A DNA stretch of 64,000 nt, taken from positions 1 through 64,000 of the forward strand of contig JAZTZL010000032.1 of the NCBI GenBank assembly GCA_045637425.1. The letters are read 5' to 3'. Source of the stretch: CAJGBR01 sp045637425 (GTDB lineage: Bacteria; Bacteroidota; Bacteroidia; Bacteroidales; Rikenellaceae). Below the pieces are notes generated by a model. It made no database searches. It saw only the letters and a list, made by a program, of their open reading frames with translations, and had not been told where the DNA came from. A program made the translations under genes and the position numbers. Below, one piece after another: positions 43,318 through 53,245 of this stretch (position 1 is its first letter; each line of letters starts with the position of its first letter).

Positions 43318-43400
43318 TAAACCGACCACAATTTATTTAATTGCAATGTGATATATAAATCAATTCCTCCAAAAAATCCAAGTAAAACCTCATAAAAAGA

Positions 43401-44516
43401 TTATTCGATTGTGATTTCAAATTGGTCGTAACTTGCCGTACGCCACGCCATACTCTGAGTACGTTTCGAGTGCGCAAAAAACGGAGAGAATGTCCTCACA
43501 CCAATGGTCTTTCCGTCGGGTTTGAATTCAAGGATTCTCAACCAACCGTCGCCACCATTGCCATTCCAGCTGCCATCGCCGTGTTGCGAATTGAACATCA
43601 TCTGCACTACGTTGTGGCCGTCTGCAGCCTTGTCCTCGCGATAGGAAACCGTAGGCTCATAATCAACATTATTCAAATCTCTCAGATTCGCAGGCTCGCC
43701 CGAGTGTCCACACAATACCATACGGATATTCTTCGATGGATAGATCAATTTATCCCAGATGGCCTGCGCCCAATTTCTCGGAGTCAATTTGTAATTCTCA
43801 GAGACATATCTCTCACCTTTGGTATTTAGGAACGAGTGTATCAGAATAAACACCTTGTGATTTCTGAATCGCGGCGACTCAATCAACTGACGCGCCCACT
43901 CGAGCGCCTCATCACGCGGAGCAAACTCAAAAGCGATAACCAACATTCGTCCCCACGCTCGGTCTGCGAATTCAAAGGCTGCATTCTCCATAGTGTGAAT
44001 GCCCTGAAAGTTGGTTCCCGTAGAGACCAATGTATTGGCAAAGGTAAAGTTGCGTTCGGGATATATATATTGCGGCATTTCGGAATATCGATGCTCGGCA
44101 GAGATGTGTCCCAAGTCGTGATTACCCTGACTGACAATATATGGCAATCTGTTATCCAATCGTTCCAATGCGCGAGACACCGCCTGCCACTGCTGACGCG
44201 AAGTCTGGTCTCCGTTGTTGTATCGTTCGGGCAGCGGCTTAGATATGAGTTTGTTATTCTGCTCCACCATATCGCCCGTAAACAATGCAGCCCGAATATT
44301 CAGTCGCTTGATATTCTGAGCAATCCACGCCGTCTGAAATTCAAACAGGGGCTGGTTTGCAGCAAATTTCACAAACGCCTGCGGGTCGGGCACCATAATC
44401 ATAGTGAATGCTCGCGGGTCTTGCAGCGTTGGGTACATCACCGTTTCGGGTCCTCGACTCTGAGCCATCAGCACATTGGCACAAAACAGAGAAATAAATA
44501 GTATCAACTTTTTCAT
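43401..44516 (-). CDS. Secreted metallophosphoesterase (calcineurin-like)
   Basis: The protein has 371 residues from ATG 44514-44516, which directly begins the signal peptide MKKLILFISLFCANVLMAQS. A longer reading from 44537 adds seven residues with no signal-like character. Motifs are MIMVPDPQ (first metal site), LFTGDMVEQNN, VSQGNHDLGH, FILIHSFL and LCGHSGEP. The phosphodiesterase or phosphomonoesterase substrate is unknown. It lies upstream of the plug-repeat genes on the same strand with a gap of about 150 bases that holds the next promoter. Confidence 0.87.
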   Translation of the reverse strand: MKKLILFISLFCANVLMAQSRGPETVMYPTLQDPRAFTMIMVPDPQAFVKFAANQPLFEFQTAWIAQNIKRLNIRAALFTGDMVEQNNKLISKPLPERYNNGDQTSRQQWQAVSRALERLDNRLPYIVSQGNHDLGHISAEHRYSEMPQYIYPERNFTFANTLVSTGTNFQGIHTMENAAFEFADRAWGRMLVIAFEFAPRDEALEWARQLIESPRFRNHKVFILIHSFLNTKGERYVSENYKLTPRNWAQAIWDKLIYPSKNIRMVLCGHSGEPANLRDLNNVDYEPTVSYREDKAADGHNVVQMMFNSQHGDGSWNGNGGDGWLRILEFKPDGKTIGVRTFSPFFAHSKRTQSMAWRTASYDQFEITIE

Positions 44517-44610
44517 AATGAATCGGTTTGCAATCAAGGTTTTAAAATATGAACGAAAAAAAAAGAGGATTTATTATAAAATAAAACCTCTTTTAAAACA
44601 GTTGTCTACA

Positions 44611-44895
44611 CTATTTGCAGGCTGCGCTCAATCTTTCGAACAATTGGTCAATCTTAGTGAACATATCGTTTCTCAGAGCGATGTAGTGTTTGCGGACAAG
44701 GGAACGATTTTTAGGTTCAGCCGGATTGTTAGCACGATCAACGAGCTCGTTACGCAAATCGACTGCATCTTCGATTATCGAGAATATTTCAGCACGTCCT
44801 TTTTCGGGGTGGAAATAGAGACAGGTGTAGCAATTTGAGATAACTTCGCTTACCAAGTAATCAATGTCTTTTTTTGTTTCTCTCAGTTTAGTCAT
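44611..44895 (-). CDS. Small helical protein, conserved type, function unknown
   Basis: The protein has 94 residues, highly charged, predicted all-helical, with no signal peptide. It begins MTKLRETKKDIDYLVSEVISN and ends FERLSAACK. I do not recognise a named family. A real gene is supported by the -7 element just upstream, even codon composition and the absence of any competing frame. Four-helix-bundle-like proteins of this size occur widely in Bacteroidales. Confidence 0.7.
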   Translation of the reverse strand: MTKLRETKKDIDYLVSEVISNCYTCLYFHPEKGRAEIFSIIEDAVDLRNELVDRANNPAEPKNRSLVRKHYIALRNDMFTKIDQLFERLSAACK

Positions 44896-44923
44896 AACTG
44901 CAATATTTAATAGGTTATAGGGG

Positions 44924-44931
44924 CAAAGATA
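44924..44931 (-). promoter_or_regulatory. -7 element of the small helical protein gene
   Basis: Minus-strand TATCTTTG, 28 bases before ATG 44895. Confidence 0.5.
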
Positions 44932-44934
44932 GAA

Positions 44935-45683
44935 AAAATTTTATTATTTAACATAGTAGGTCTCCATAAATTTAAATTATCAGACATAAATTAATCACAA
45001 GTAGGTAGTTATTACACAGACGTTGAAGCTTTTATTCGTAAAAGATGAACAATTAATGTTTACTAAATAGTATTACAATGTATATAATAATTTTATCAAA
45101 AACATTTTGGGAATAGTTGCGTTGGACTCAGAATCTTACATTGAAAATACTCCTAAAACAATAGTTCAAATCACGAATTTCATATACTCCATATATAAAC
45201 CTTAAAACAATTCAATAAAAAATTTGTACAAAAATATTTGTTTTTTTTATATTATATTTTGATATTTGCGTCAAGATACTATTCCACTTCGCATAAGCCG
45301 GATGGTAAAATTTGCATAAGCAAGGTTGTAGTTAATATATGGTAAGTTTGAGACACAATGATTACATAGTAATTGTTGTACTCGAACCTGACCGACACAA
45401 ATATTGGCATTTGACATAGTGATATCCCCCCCCTTGAAGATAGTGTGGCTGGATTAGGTTGTGTGTGTGATTGAATTAAGGGAGTCTGTACGATAGTTAC
45501 GATACATCGAAATATTTGAGTTGTACTATTATAGTATAAATCATTGAATTTCATATCGTTAATTATAATTTTTGCACTATAAGCCTAAAGCGAGAATAAT
45601 GTTTGCTTGTAGTATTTCGACAAGTTTGGCGCACTTAAGAAATACGAAAAGCAGTAATTGTCTAACTAAAATTAAAAAGTAGT
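44935..45683. other. 750-base AT-rich non-coding region upstream of susC
   Basis: No convincing gene in any frame. A minus-strand frame at 45279-45554 lacks a promoter and a protein-like composition. A near-consensus promoter for susC is ATTG (45543-45546), 20 bases, AATTTTTG (45567-45574), leaving a leader of about 100 bases. A run of eight C lies at about 45426-45433. The rest could hold regulator sites or a small RNA, but I see no clear structure. Confidence 0.5.
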
Positions 45684-48600
45684 ATGAAAATTTCTACAAA
45701 AACTTGGTGTCAGCCACCTAAGTCCAGAATGAAGGGCCTGATCGTGGCAATGATCGCTCTCGGTTTGTGTGGATTTATGCCCCAAATGGGACATGCTGCA
45801 CAAACTCACACAACTGTTGAGCAGACTCCTGTAAAGGTGACTCTGAAGGGTAAAATCGTTGACGAAGCGGGTAAACCTCTCATCGGAGCATCGGTGTTTT
45901 TAAAAAACACAACTATCGGAACCGCGACAAACAAAAATGGTGAATTCTTATTGTCGGTTCCAAACGAACAATTTGTTCTGGTTGTAACCTCTGTTGGTTA
46001 CGAAAAAGTTGAAATGAAAATCAACAACCCAACTGGCGAAAAAGAGTTAAACATTTCAATGAAACCAGAAGAATTGTCTGCAGATGAAGTACTTGTAACT
46101 GGTATGCTCAGTCAAAAGAAATCAAGCTATACAGGTACTTATACTACCATCAAGAAGGAGCAATTGATGTCAATGTCTCCAACTAATATGATGCAGGCAA
46201 TCTCAGCATTCGAGCCGAGTTTCCGTATCGTGGAAAACATCGAAATGGGTTCTGACCCCAACACAATGCCCGAAGCATACTTGCGTGGTCAAACTGGTAT
46301 GTCAAACCGCCAACTTGACGTAGCAGAAACAGTTTCTCCGTATGAAGCTAACACTAATCCGAACCTCCCAATTTTCATTTTGGACGGTTTCGAAATCTCA
46401 TTGACAAAATTCAATGACCTGGACCCAAATCGTATAGAAAGTATCACAATCTTGAAAGACGCTCAAGCAACAGCATTGTATGGTTCACGAGCTTCTAACG
46501 GTGTATTGGTTATCACATCTGCTGTACCTCAAGCAGGTAAATTGCACTTCTCTTATTCAACAACAATGACAGTCACTGCGCCAGACTTGACAGACTATCA
46601 CTTGATGAATGCAGAAGAAAAACTTGCACAAGAAATTGCATCTGGTTACTATGAAACAGGTAACTGGCTGAATGTATACGACTACTTGAGAAAAAAACGT
46701 AATGCAATCAACCGTGGTGTTGATACTTACTGGTTGTCAATTCCATTACGTACCCAATTCAACCACAATCATAGTTTGTACATTGATGGTGGTTCAGAAA
46801 GTTTCCGTTTTGGATTGGGTCTTCGCTACCAAAACGAAAATGGTGTAATGAAAGGTTCATATCGTGACGTTTATGGAGCAGAACTCAAGGTTGAATATCG
46901 TCTCCCAGACTTGCAGATTACCAATGCAATTTCAATCAACTCGATGAAAAGCGAAAACTCACCTTATGGTTCATTCGACACATATACAAAATTGTTACCT
47001 TACGAATCTCCGTATGACCTCGAAACTGGTGAAGTTAGAAAACAACTTGATTTGAAATCAGGTTACTCTGCATATGCAAACCCGTTGTATGATGTCGTTC
47101 ATACAGAAAATCTTGACCAATCTTCATACATAGAATTGACTAACAATCTTCTCGTTAACTGGAATCCTTTCAAACGTTTGGTAGTAAAAGGTCAATTCAG
47201 CGTAACTAAGAAAGATGATGAGACATTGAGATTCAAAGATCCTAGGAGTGCTGAATTCGATAAATATGTATACGAATATGGTCCGACAGGCTCAATCGTA
47301 TCGACTCAGAAAGCAAGTGCATTGGAAAAAGGTTCTTTGTCAGAATCTCGTAAATCGACTATCGACTGGGACGCAAAAATCCAAGCATCTTATAGCAACA
47401 GCTGGAATCAACACGTTATCAATGTAATGACTGGTATTAATGCAACCGGAAATACATCTGACTATGAATCAAAATCATTCAAAGGATTCCCATCATCAAA
47501 GTTCAAAGATCCAAAATATGCTTATGAACAAGTTGGTAATCCATACTATGATGATATGATTAAAAGAGCATTTGGTGTCCTTTTGAATGCAAACTACTCT
47601 TACAAGGACATTTATATGGCAGACTTCTCATATCGTTTGGACGGTTCTTCTCAATTTGGTTCAGATAGTAAGTTTGCAACGTTCTTTTCTGTGGGTGCAG
47701 GTGTTAATATGCACAACTGGGAATACTTCAGAAACAACTTGCCTGCAATTACACAAGCTCGTTTCCGTGCTAACTACGGTCAAACAGGTAATGTAAACTA
47801 TCCTCCGTATGTTGCCCGTGATACATACGAAATTCTACTCGACGGCTGGCACGCAACAGGTATGGCTAGTAACCTTGTAGCAATGGGTAATAGTAACCTT
47901 ACTTGGGAAACTACACACACTGTAAACATTGGTGTAGATGTGCTCTTGTGGAATCGCTTTAACTTGGAACTTAACTGGTACAATAAGTTGACTACAGACT
48001 TGATTACCGACGTTTCTCTTCCATCTTCTGCCGGTTTCTCATCACACAAAGACAATTTGGGTGAAATTCAGAACCGCGGTTGGGAATTCAAAGCTCAATA
48101 CAAAGTCATTGACACAAAAGACTGGGGCTTCGATATAAACGTTAATGGTGCTCACAACAAAGGTACTATCAAGAAAATCTCTGACTCAATGAGAGAATAC
48201 AACAACCGCGTAAATGAAGCTTTTGCAAAAACAAGCATATCGGCCAATACATTCGGTGTAGCGGTTGCTAAACCTATCTTGAAATATGAAGAAGGTGGTT
48301 CTTTGACTGCTATCTACGGTATGCCATCATTGGGTATCTCTCCTAAAACAGGTGATGAAGTTTTTATGGATCTCTATGGTAATGCTACCTACAGTTGGAT
48401 GGCTGATCACCAACGTATCATAGGTAACTCTGAACCAGATTTGTCAGGTAACTTCGGTTTTAGCGTGCGTTGGAAAGATTTTAGTTTATATACTAATTTC
48501 TTATACCAATTTGGTGCAGATCAATACAACAAAACATTGGTTGACCGCGTTGAAAACTTGCAATATATGTATTACAACTGCGACGAACGTATTCTTCAAG

Positions 48601-48890
48601 ATCGTTGGCACAAACCAGGCGATATCGCGAAATTTAAAGATATCGCGGACGTACAAAAAGCAACTCTTCCTACATCACGTTTCTTGATGAGAAACAACTA
48701 TATCCACTTCAATTCATTAACATTGAATTGGAATTGTGACGATGATTGGGTTAAATCAATCGGTCTCTCAAGATTGCGTATGTCATTCAATATGTCTGAT
48801 ATCGTGAAATTCTCAACAATCAAGATTGAACGTGGTTTGAGCTATCCGTTCGCGAGATCATTCAATTTTACACTTAGTGCAAATTTCTAA
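45684..48890 (+). CDS. SusC/RagA-type TonB-dependent outer-membrane transporter
   Basis: The protein has 1068 residues. The signal peptide is preceded by a basic extension (hydrophobic core about 17-37, cut near GHAAQ). A CarboxypepD_reg-like domain spans about 52-128 (GKIVDEAGKPLIGASVFLKNT). A TonB-box-like ADEVLVTG (133-140) and the plug follow, ending ILDGFEIS, LDPNRIESITILKDAQATALYGSRASNGVLVITS. The remainder is a 22-strand barrel ending in Phe (LSANF), as required for outer-membrane assembly. It imports a ligand captured by the SusD-like lipoprotein encoded 19 bases downstream. No carbohydrate enzyme or peptidase lies in the operon, so the ligand cannot be named. Confidence 0.95.
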   Translation: MKISTKTWCQPPKSRMKGLIVAMIALGLCGFMPQMGHAAQTHTTVEQTPVKVTLKGKIVDEAGKPLIGASVFLKNTTIGTATNKNGEFLLSVPNEQFVLVVTSVGYEKVEMKINNPTGEKELNISMKPEELSADEVLVTGMLSQKKSSYTGTYTTIKKEQLMSMSPTNMMQAISAFEPSFRIVENIEMGSDPNTMPEAYLRGQTGMSNRQLDVAETVSPYEANTNPNLPIFILDGFEISLTKFNDLDPNRIESITILKDAQATALYGSRASNGVLVITSAVPQAGKLHFSYSTTMTVTAPDLTDYHLMNAEEKLAQEIASGYYETGNWLNVYDYLRKKRNAINRGVDTYWLSIPLRTQFNHNHSLYIDGGSESFRFGLGLRYQNENGVMKGSYRDVYGAELKVEYRLPDLQITNAISINSMKSENSPYGSFDTYTKLLPYESPYDLETGEVRKQLDLKSGYSAYANPLYDVVHTENLDQSSYIELTNNLLVNWNPFKRLVVKGQFSVTKKDDETLRFKDPRSAEFDKYVYEYGPTGSIVSTQKASALEKGSLSESRKSTIDWDAKIQASYSNSWNQHVINVMTGINATGNTSDYESKSFKGFPSSKFKDPKYAYEQVGNPYYDDMIKRAFGVLLNANYSYKDIYMADFSYRLDGSSQFGSDSKFATFFSVGAGVNMHNWEYFRNNLPAITQARFRANYGQTGNVNYPPYVARDTYEILLDGWHATGMASNLVAMGNSNLTWETTHTVNIGVDVLLWNRFNLELNWYNKLTTDLITDVSLPSSAGFSSHKDNLGEIQNRGWEFKAQYKVIDTKDWGFDINVNGAHNKGTIKKISDSMREYNNRVNEAFAKTSISANTFGVAVAKPILKYEEGGSLTAIYGMPSLGISPKTGDEVFMDLYGNATYSWMADHQRIIGNSEPDLSGNFGFSVRWKDFSLYTNFLYQFGADQYNKTLVDRVENLQYMYYNCDERILQDRWHKPGDIAKFKDIADVQKATLPTSRFLMRNNYIHFNSLTLNWNCDDDWVKSIGLSRLRMSFNMSDIVKFSTIKIERGLSYPFARSFNFTLSANF

Positions 48891-48909
48891 TCACTAAATA
48901 GGCAAAAAT

Positions 48910-50448
48910 ATGAAAAAATCATTAATAGCATTAATGTCAGTTGCGTTGCTCGGAGGTATGTCTTCGTGTAGCAAATGGCTGGACGTAGACGCAGACACTC
49001 GTGTTGGCGAAAGTGCAATGTTTGAAAACGGCGAGGGTATGCGTATGGCGTTGAATGGAATATATCGTAATTTAGCTTCTGAGCAATTGTACGGAGGAGA
49101 ATTGACCTACGGTTTGGTTTCTGTTTTGGGTTGCGACTACGAAACAGCAAAACTGCCAACAAAATACCGTTATTTGCTCTATGAAGGTGAGTGGTATGAA
49201 ACATACTCTCGCCAAGTCATCGATCCTGTATGGAAAAAGGCTTACAATACATTGGCCAACGTTAACAACCTGCTCCAAGCAGTAGAAGAAAAAGACGAAT
49301 CATTCTTTGAATGGGGTAAATTGGAGCGTGACGTATTTTTGGCAGAATTGCGAGGTGTACGTGCATTGATTCACTTTGATATGCTGCGTTTGTTCGCACC
49401 GGCACCAATTGACGATGACGGGAAGGCATACATTCCGTATGTTGAAAAGTATCCGGACCCACAACCTGTAGCATTGACAGTTAACGAAGCAATGAAGAAA
49501 ATCGAAGCAGACCTTCTGTATGCTCAAGAAGTTTTGTTGCCTTATGATACAGCTGCGACACAAACAGAGGAAACATTAGCTCCGTATGCAATTTACACTG
49601 CAAGTATGCGTTTCGGTGGTAGTACATCAGTTCTCCAAGGTGACTGGTTCCAAAAACGTGGTACTCGTTTCAACTATTATGCAGCAACTGCGTTGTTGAT
49701 GCGTCTCTATATGTGGCAAGGCAACAAACAAAAAGCAGCTGACCTGGCAGGTTTGTTCTTGTACAAACGTTGGTGGGGCTTGTGGTCAAGCTATGCTTGG
49801 ACTGCAGCGTCAGCACTGAAAGGTTCAAACCGTTTGAACTACCACCGCAAAATGTATGAAGACATAATCTTCGCGGGTTATAACACTAAGATGCAAGAAA
49901 TCTGGGAATCATTAACTCAGGCAAGCAGCACATCTTACTTCTTCAGATATGTACAAACATATATTGAAGACCTCTACAAAGATGATGAAGATGACTTGCG
50001 TCAAAACCTTATCGAAGAAGACTTTACATCAACTCGTTGGACTTGGCCAGAATATACATCGTCAGCAACTACCTCGACGGGTACTATCAGAAATACACAA
50101 ATGGTATTGGCTCCTATTATCCGTACCAGTGAAGTTATTCTGATGACTTGCGAAGCTTGGGCTGAAACAGATCTTACAAAAGCCATCGAATTGATGCAAC
50201 AATTCCGTACTATTCGTGGTGCCAAGAGAATCTTGGATACATCTATGAGTAAAGAAGACTTCTTGAAACTTGTCGAAATGGAATATTGTAGAGAATTCCA
50301 ATCTGATGGACAGAAGTACTATTACTATAAACGTCTCAATAAACCAGTTTACTGCGGCGATAGAGATAATACTCCAGCACTCGACTATGGTGAAATTGAT
50401 GCTTGGGTACTTCAAAAACCGTTGGACGAACAGTCTTACGTATTGTAA
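48910..50448 (+). CDS. SusD/RagB-like nutrient-binding lipoprotein
   Basis: The protein has 512 residues with lipobox MSSC (Cys20) followed by SKWLDV, the usual SusD start. It is a helical TPR-like protein. Conserved features are FLAELRGVRALIHFDMLRLF near residue 140 and the C-terminal EYCREFQSDGQKYYYYKRLN. It forms the surface lid of the SusC barrel and binds the substrate. It sits between susC (19 bases) and the DUF4843 gene (21 bases). Confidence 0.94.
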   Translation: MKKSLIALMSVALLGGMSSCSKWLDVDADTRVGESAMFENGEGMRMALNGIYRNLASEQLYGGELTYGLVSVLGCDYETAKLPTKYRYLLYEGEWYETYSRQVIDPVWKKAYNTLANVNNLLQAVEEKDESFFEWGKLERDVFLAELRGVRALIHFDMLRLFAPAPIDDDGKAYIPYVEKYPDPQPVALTVNEAMKKIEADLLYAQEVLLPYDTAATQTEETLAPYAIYTASMRFGGSTSVLQGDWFQKRGTRFNYYAATALLMRLYMWQGNKQKAADLAGLFLYKRWWGLWSSYAWTAASALKGSNRLNYHRKMYEDIIFAGYNTKMQEIWESLTQASSTSYFFRYVQTYIEDLYKDDEDDLRQNLIEEDFTSTRWTWPEYTSSATTSTGTIRNTQMVLAPIIRTSEVILMTCEAWAETDLTKAIELMQQFRTIRGAKRILDTSMSKEDFLKLVEMEYCREFQSDGQKYYYYKRLNKPVYCGDRDNTPALDYGEIDAWVLQKPLDEQSYVL

Positions 50449-50469
50449 ACTTAAACAGATTTTTGAATT

Positions 50470-51195
50470 ATGAAAAAATCACTGATATTTTCAATGGCAC
50501 TCGGACTCGCCTTTGCCGCTTGTTCGAAAGAAGAGGTGCCCATTTATGATGCAGATAAATCAAACTATATTCTGTTCACATACCCAGAAGAAAGCTACTC
50601 TATTTTCTCATTCTCTTTCCATCCGGAAGTAGAAGCTGGTGCTGCATATGAAATTGCTATTCCCATTGAAATTATGGGTATGACTAAAGATTATGACAGA
50701 GAATACAAAGTTTCTATCGTAGATACTATGACTACAGCTAAACAGGGAACACACTTTACCTTACCGGAAAAATGCGTTTTCCGTGCAGGACAATTTGATG
50801 ACACTCTGTTTGTAAAATTGTATCGTGTAGCTGATTTGAAGACCACAGAAGTATGTCTTGCTCTCCGACTTGAAAACAGCTCTGATTTCATTGCGGGACA
50901 ACCTGAATACAGAACCAACATCATCTACATCAACGACAAGATATCTCAACCTGAATGGTGGAATTCAAGTGTAAATAGCTACTTCTTGGGTTACTATTCA
51001 GACAAAAAGTATGAATTGTTGATTAAAGTAACAGGTGTATCAGACTGGACAGACTTATCTGATGGCGAAAGAAGAGTTTACGCTTTGCAATTGAAACGTT
51101 ATCTTGCAAAAGAAAAGGCTGAAGGAAGAACTGTCTATGAAGAACCTGATGAAACAGGTTATGTTGAAGAAATGACCGTTAAAATTTTGGGTTAA
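50470..51195 (+). CDS. DUF4843 surface lipoprotein
   Basis: A lipoprotein of 241 residues with lipobox FAAC (Cys18). The beta-rich body with KQGTHFTLPEKCVFRAGQ resembles Calx-beta-like folds, and AYEIAIPIEIMG is typical of DUF4843. This family is found only next to SusC/SusD pairs with a PKD-like lipoprotein, and is presumed to be an accessory surface binding protein. Gaps to neighbours are 21 bases on both sides. Confidence 0.85.
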   Translation: MKKSLIFSMALGLAFAACSKEEVPIYDADKSNYILFTYPEESYSIFSFSFHPEVEAGAAYEIAIPIEIMGMTKDYDREYKVSIVDTMTTAKQGTHFTLPEKCVFRAGQFDDTLFVKLYRVADLKTTEVCLALRLENSSDFIAGQPEYRTNIIYINDKISQPEWWNSSVNSYFLGYYSDKKYELLIKVTGVSDWTDLSDGERRVYALQLKRYLAKEKAEGRTVYEEPDETGYVEEMTVKILG

Positions 51196-51216
51196 TCTAA
51201 AAACTGATCGTGAATT

Positions 51217-52929
51217 ATGAAAAAGTTATTTATAATAGGATTGCTCGCATTCGTATTTGTATCTTGCTATGAGGATAAAGGCAATTACAACTACAAGAAG
51301 GTGTTAACAGTTGAACACGATGGTAACTCGCCAGAATCAATGTCGCCTGCAAACAGTAATGCTATCATTGGTGAAGAATACACCTACTATCCTGCTCTTA
51401 AGTTTTCGAACTACGAGTCTCCGGAAGACACTCTGAACCTCGAATACACTTGGTGTTGTCAACACTTATCTGGTGATGAAAATGACACTCTGTGTGTAGG
51501 TCGTCAATTGAAGTGGATGGTTGACCGTATGGCTACAACATTGAATGTGTACTTGTTCATTAAAGATCCGAAATCTAACACAGAAACTCGTCTCAAAATG
51601 CAGATTTCGGCTATCTCAAGATTCTCTAAAGGTTGGACATTCTTGCACAATTATGGAGGTAAAACAGATATGTCATTTGTTTATCCTTATTGGTTAGAGT
51701 ATGAAGACCCAGAAGATCCTACCCACAAAATCAAGGAACGTCACTATGAGTTGTACTCAAACTACTTGACTACAACCAATGGAGCTGATTTCGGTACAAA
51801 CCCAACAAACATAGTTTGGATTGGTAATAACAAAACATCTAAGATTCTGATTCTTCAAGATGAACCTGTTTCAATCGATGGTCCTACTTGGAAGAAAGAA
51901 ATTAATCTTGCTGACGAATTCGTAGGTGGTTATCCTGAAGGTGGATTTAAAGATATGATCTTCACTGCAGGTGCATCAGTCCTCTTGGCAAATGATGGTA
52001 GAATTTACCGTAAAGAACAATACGTTGGTTCATCAGGCCAAGGTGAATATCAAGAGTTCTTCATTACTCCGTACACAAACATTCCTTTGCAAGATATAAC
52101 AACTGGTAAAGATCTTATCGTTGATAAGTTCCAATCGTGGGAGTGTGCTTGGCGTGGAAACTCTGTTTGTTGCTACGACAAAATCAATGGTCGTGTTTTA
52201 TATTCACACCACGGCTCTGGTAGAGAAGCATCAAACGTATACTATGTTCCCTATTCATCAAAAGAAGGTAAAATTAAGGACGAACAATACAAAAACGAAG
52301 AATCAAAGAATCTGTATGTTGACTTAGCTGATATGGGTGAATGGGAACTTCCTATAATTGGCCAAAAGGGAGAGTCTAGTTCTGATAAAGTATCTAGACA
52401 AGTATTCTTCTTGAAGAATCAGGCAGGTGAAGTTTTGCTTCAAATGGTTGATCTTGAGAAAAAATACGTTAACGAAACATTTGGTAATCAGAAGTTATAT
52501 AGACCTGTATACAAAAACATTGACGTTCGCAGATGGACATCATTCGAAGGAGCTACAGATGATATGATTCACGAAAATACAGTATACCATTTCTGTAATG
52601 GTAATGGTTCAGGCAGAAACTGTTTCTTCTTTGCAAAGGATAATGTCATTTACTGTTTGGACTTTGATTCATTCCATCTCTATAAGTTCTATGAATATCC
52701 TGCAGGTACTGTAATCAAGTTTATACGAACTAACCCAAGAGAAACAGAATTGGGTGTTTATACATCAGATAATACATTCCGTACTTTTGATATAACAGAT
52801 GCTATGTTGAATAATCCTAACTTCGAAGAAAAAGTTATTGGTGAAATCACAGGCTTGAAAGATGTTATCTGTATGAAATATGTATATGCAAACTATACCA
52901 CTGACTATAATAGCGCGAAAGCGGACTAA
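51217..52929 (+). CDS. PKD-like family lipoprotein
   Basis: The protein has 570 residues with lipobox FVSC (Cys17) followed by YEDKGNYNYKKV, the characteristic opening of this SusCD-associated family. An N-terminal Ig/PKD-like domain (about 25-130) includes EYTYYPALKF. The rest looks like a beta-propeller, with repeated segments such as DGRIYRKEQYVG. It is probably a surface glycan- or peptide-binding protein working with SusD and DUF4843. Last gene of the operon, closed by a strong terminator. Confidence 0.85.
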   Translation: MKKLFIIGLLAFVFVSCYEDKGNYNYKKVLTVEHDGNSPESMSPANSNAIIGEEYTYYPALKFSNYESPEDTLNLEYTWCCQHLSGDENDTLCVGRQLKWMVDRMATTLNVYLFIKDPKSNTETRLKMQISAISRFSKGWTFLHNYGGKTDMSFVYPYWLEYEDPEDPTHKIKERHYELYSNYLTTTNGADFGTNPTNIVWIGNNKTSKILILQDEPVSIDGPTWKKEINLADEFVGGYPEGGFKDMIFTAGASVLLANDGRIYRKEQYVGSSGQGEYQEFFITPYTNIPLQDITTGKDLIVDKFQSWECAWRGNSVCCYDKINGRVLYSHHGSGREASNVYYVPYSSKEGKIKDEQYKNEESKNLYVDLADMGEWELPIIGQKGESSSDKVSRQVFFLKNQAGEVLLQMVDLEKKYVNETFGNQKLYRPVYKNIDVRRWTSFEGATDDMIHENTVYHFCNGNGSGRNCFFFAKDNVIYCLDFDSFHLYKFYEYPAGTVIKFIRTNPRETELGVYTSDNTFRTFDITDAMLNNPNFEEKVIGEITGLKDVICMKYVYANYTTDYNSAKAD

Positions 52930-52952
52930 TTAGCAGATGGCCTAAACTAACG

Positions 52953-52988
52953 GAGCGGTTCAACGTGAAAGTTGAACCGCTCTTTTTT
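52953..52988 (+). terminator. Terminator of the susCD operon
   Basis: GAGCGGTTCAAC (52953-52964) pairs with GTTGAACCGCTC (52971-52982), six-base loop, then T6. Confidence 0.92.
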
Positions 52989-53088
52989 ATGCAAAAAACA
53001 TTATGTGCTAAATTTATTAAGATAGAAAAAATTTTATTGAGTTTGTAGTTTTTTTCTGAGAATTTGTATGAATTATTAAAATATTTAT

Positions 53089-53096
53089 TATCTTTG
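53089..53096 (+). promoter_or_regulatory. -7 element of the Hc1 gene
   Basis: TATCTTTG, with TTTG (53063-53066) 22 bases upstream. It implies an unusually long leader of about 140 bases before ATG 53246. Confidence 0.55.
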
Positions 53097-53245
53097 TAGT
53101 CGCAACACTCGCGAAATGAGCAGAGTTTGCTATAGAAAATTGGCCACGTGTTGGGTTGTATGAGGGTTGGGGCCGATTCGAATAGGTGAGTCGGATCGAA
53201 ATTATATCGAAATATATTTGATTGTTTAACCCAAAAAAATGCATT

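Noticed and set aside
45279..45554. Minus-strand 91-codon open frame in the gap before susC
   Set aside because: No promoter element, odd composition, no recognisable protein character, and AT-rich non-coding DNA around it.
44935..45683. Invertible promoter upstream of susC
   Set aside because: No pair of inverted repeats flanking a promoter-sized segment could be seen by eye.
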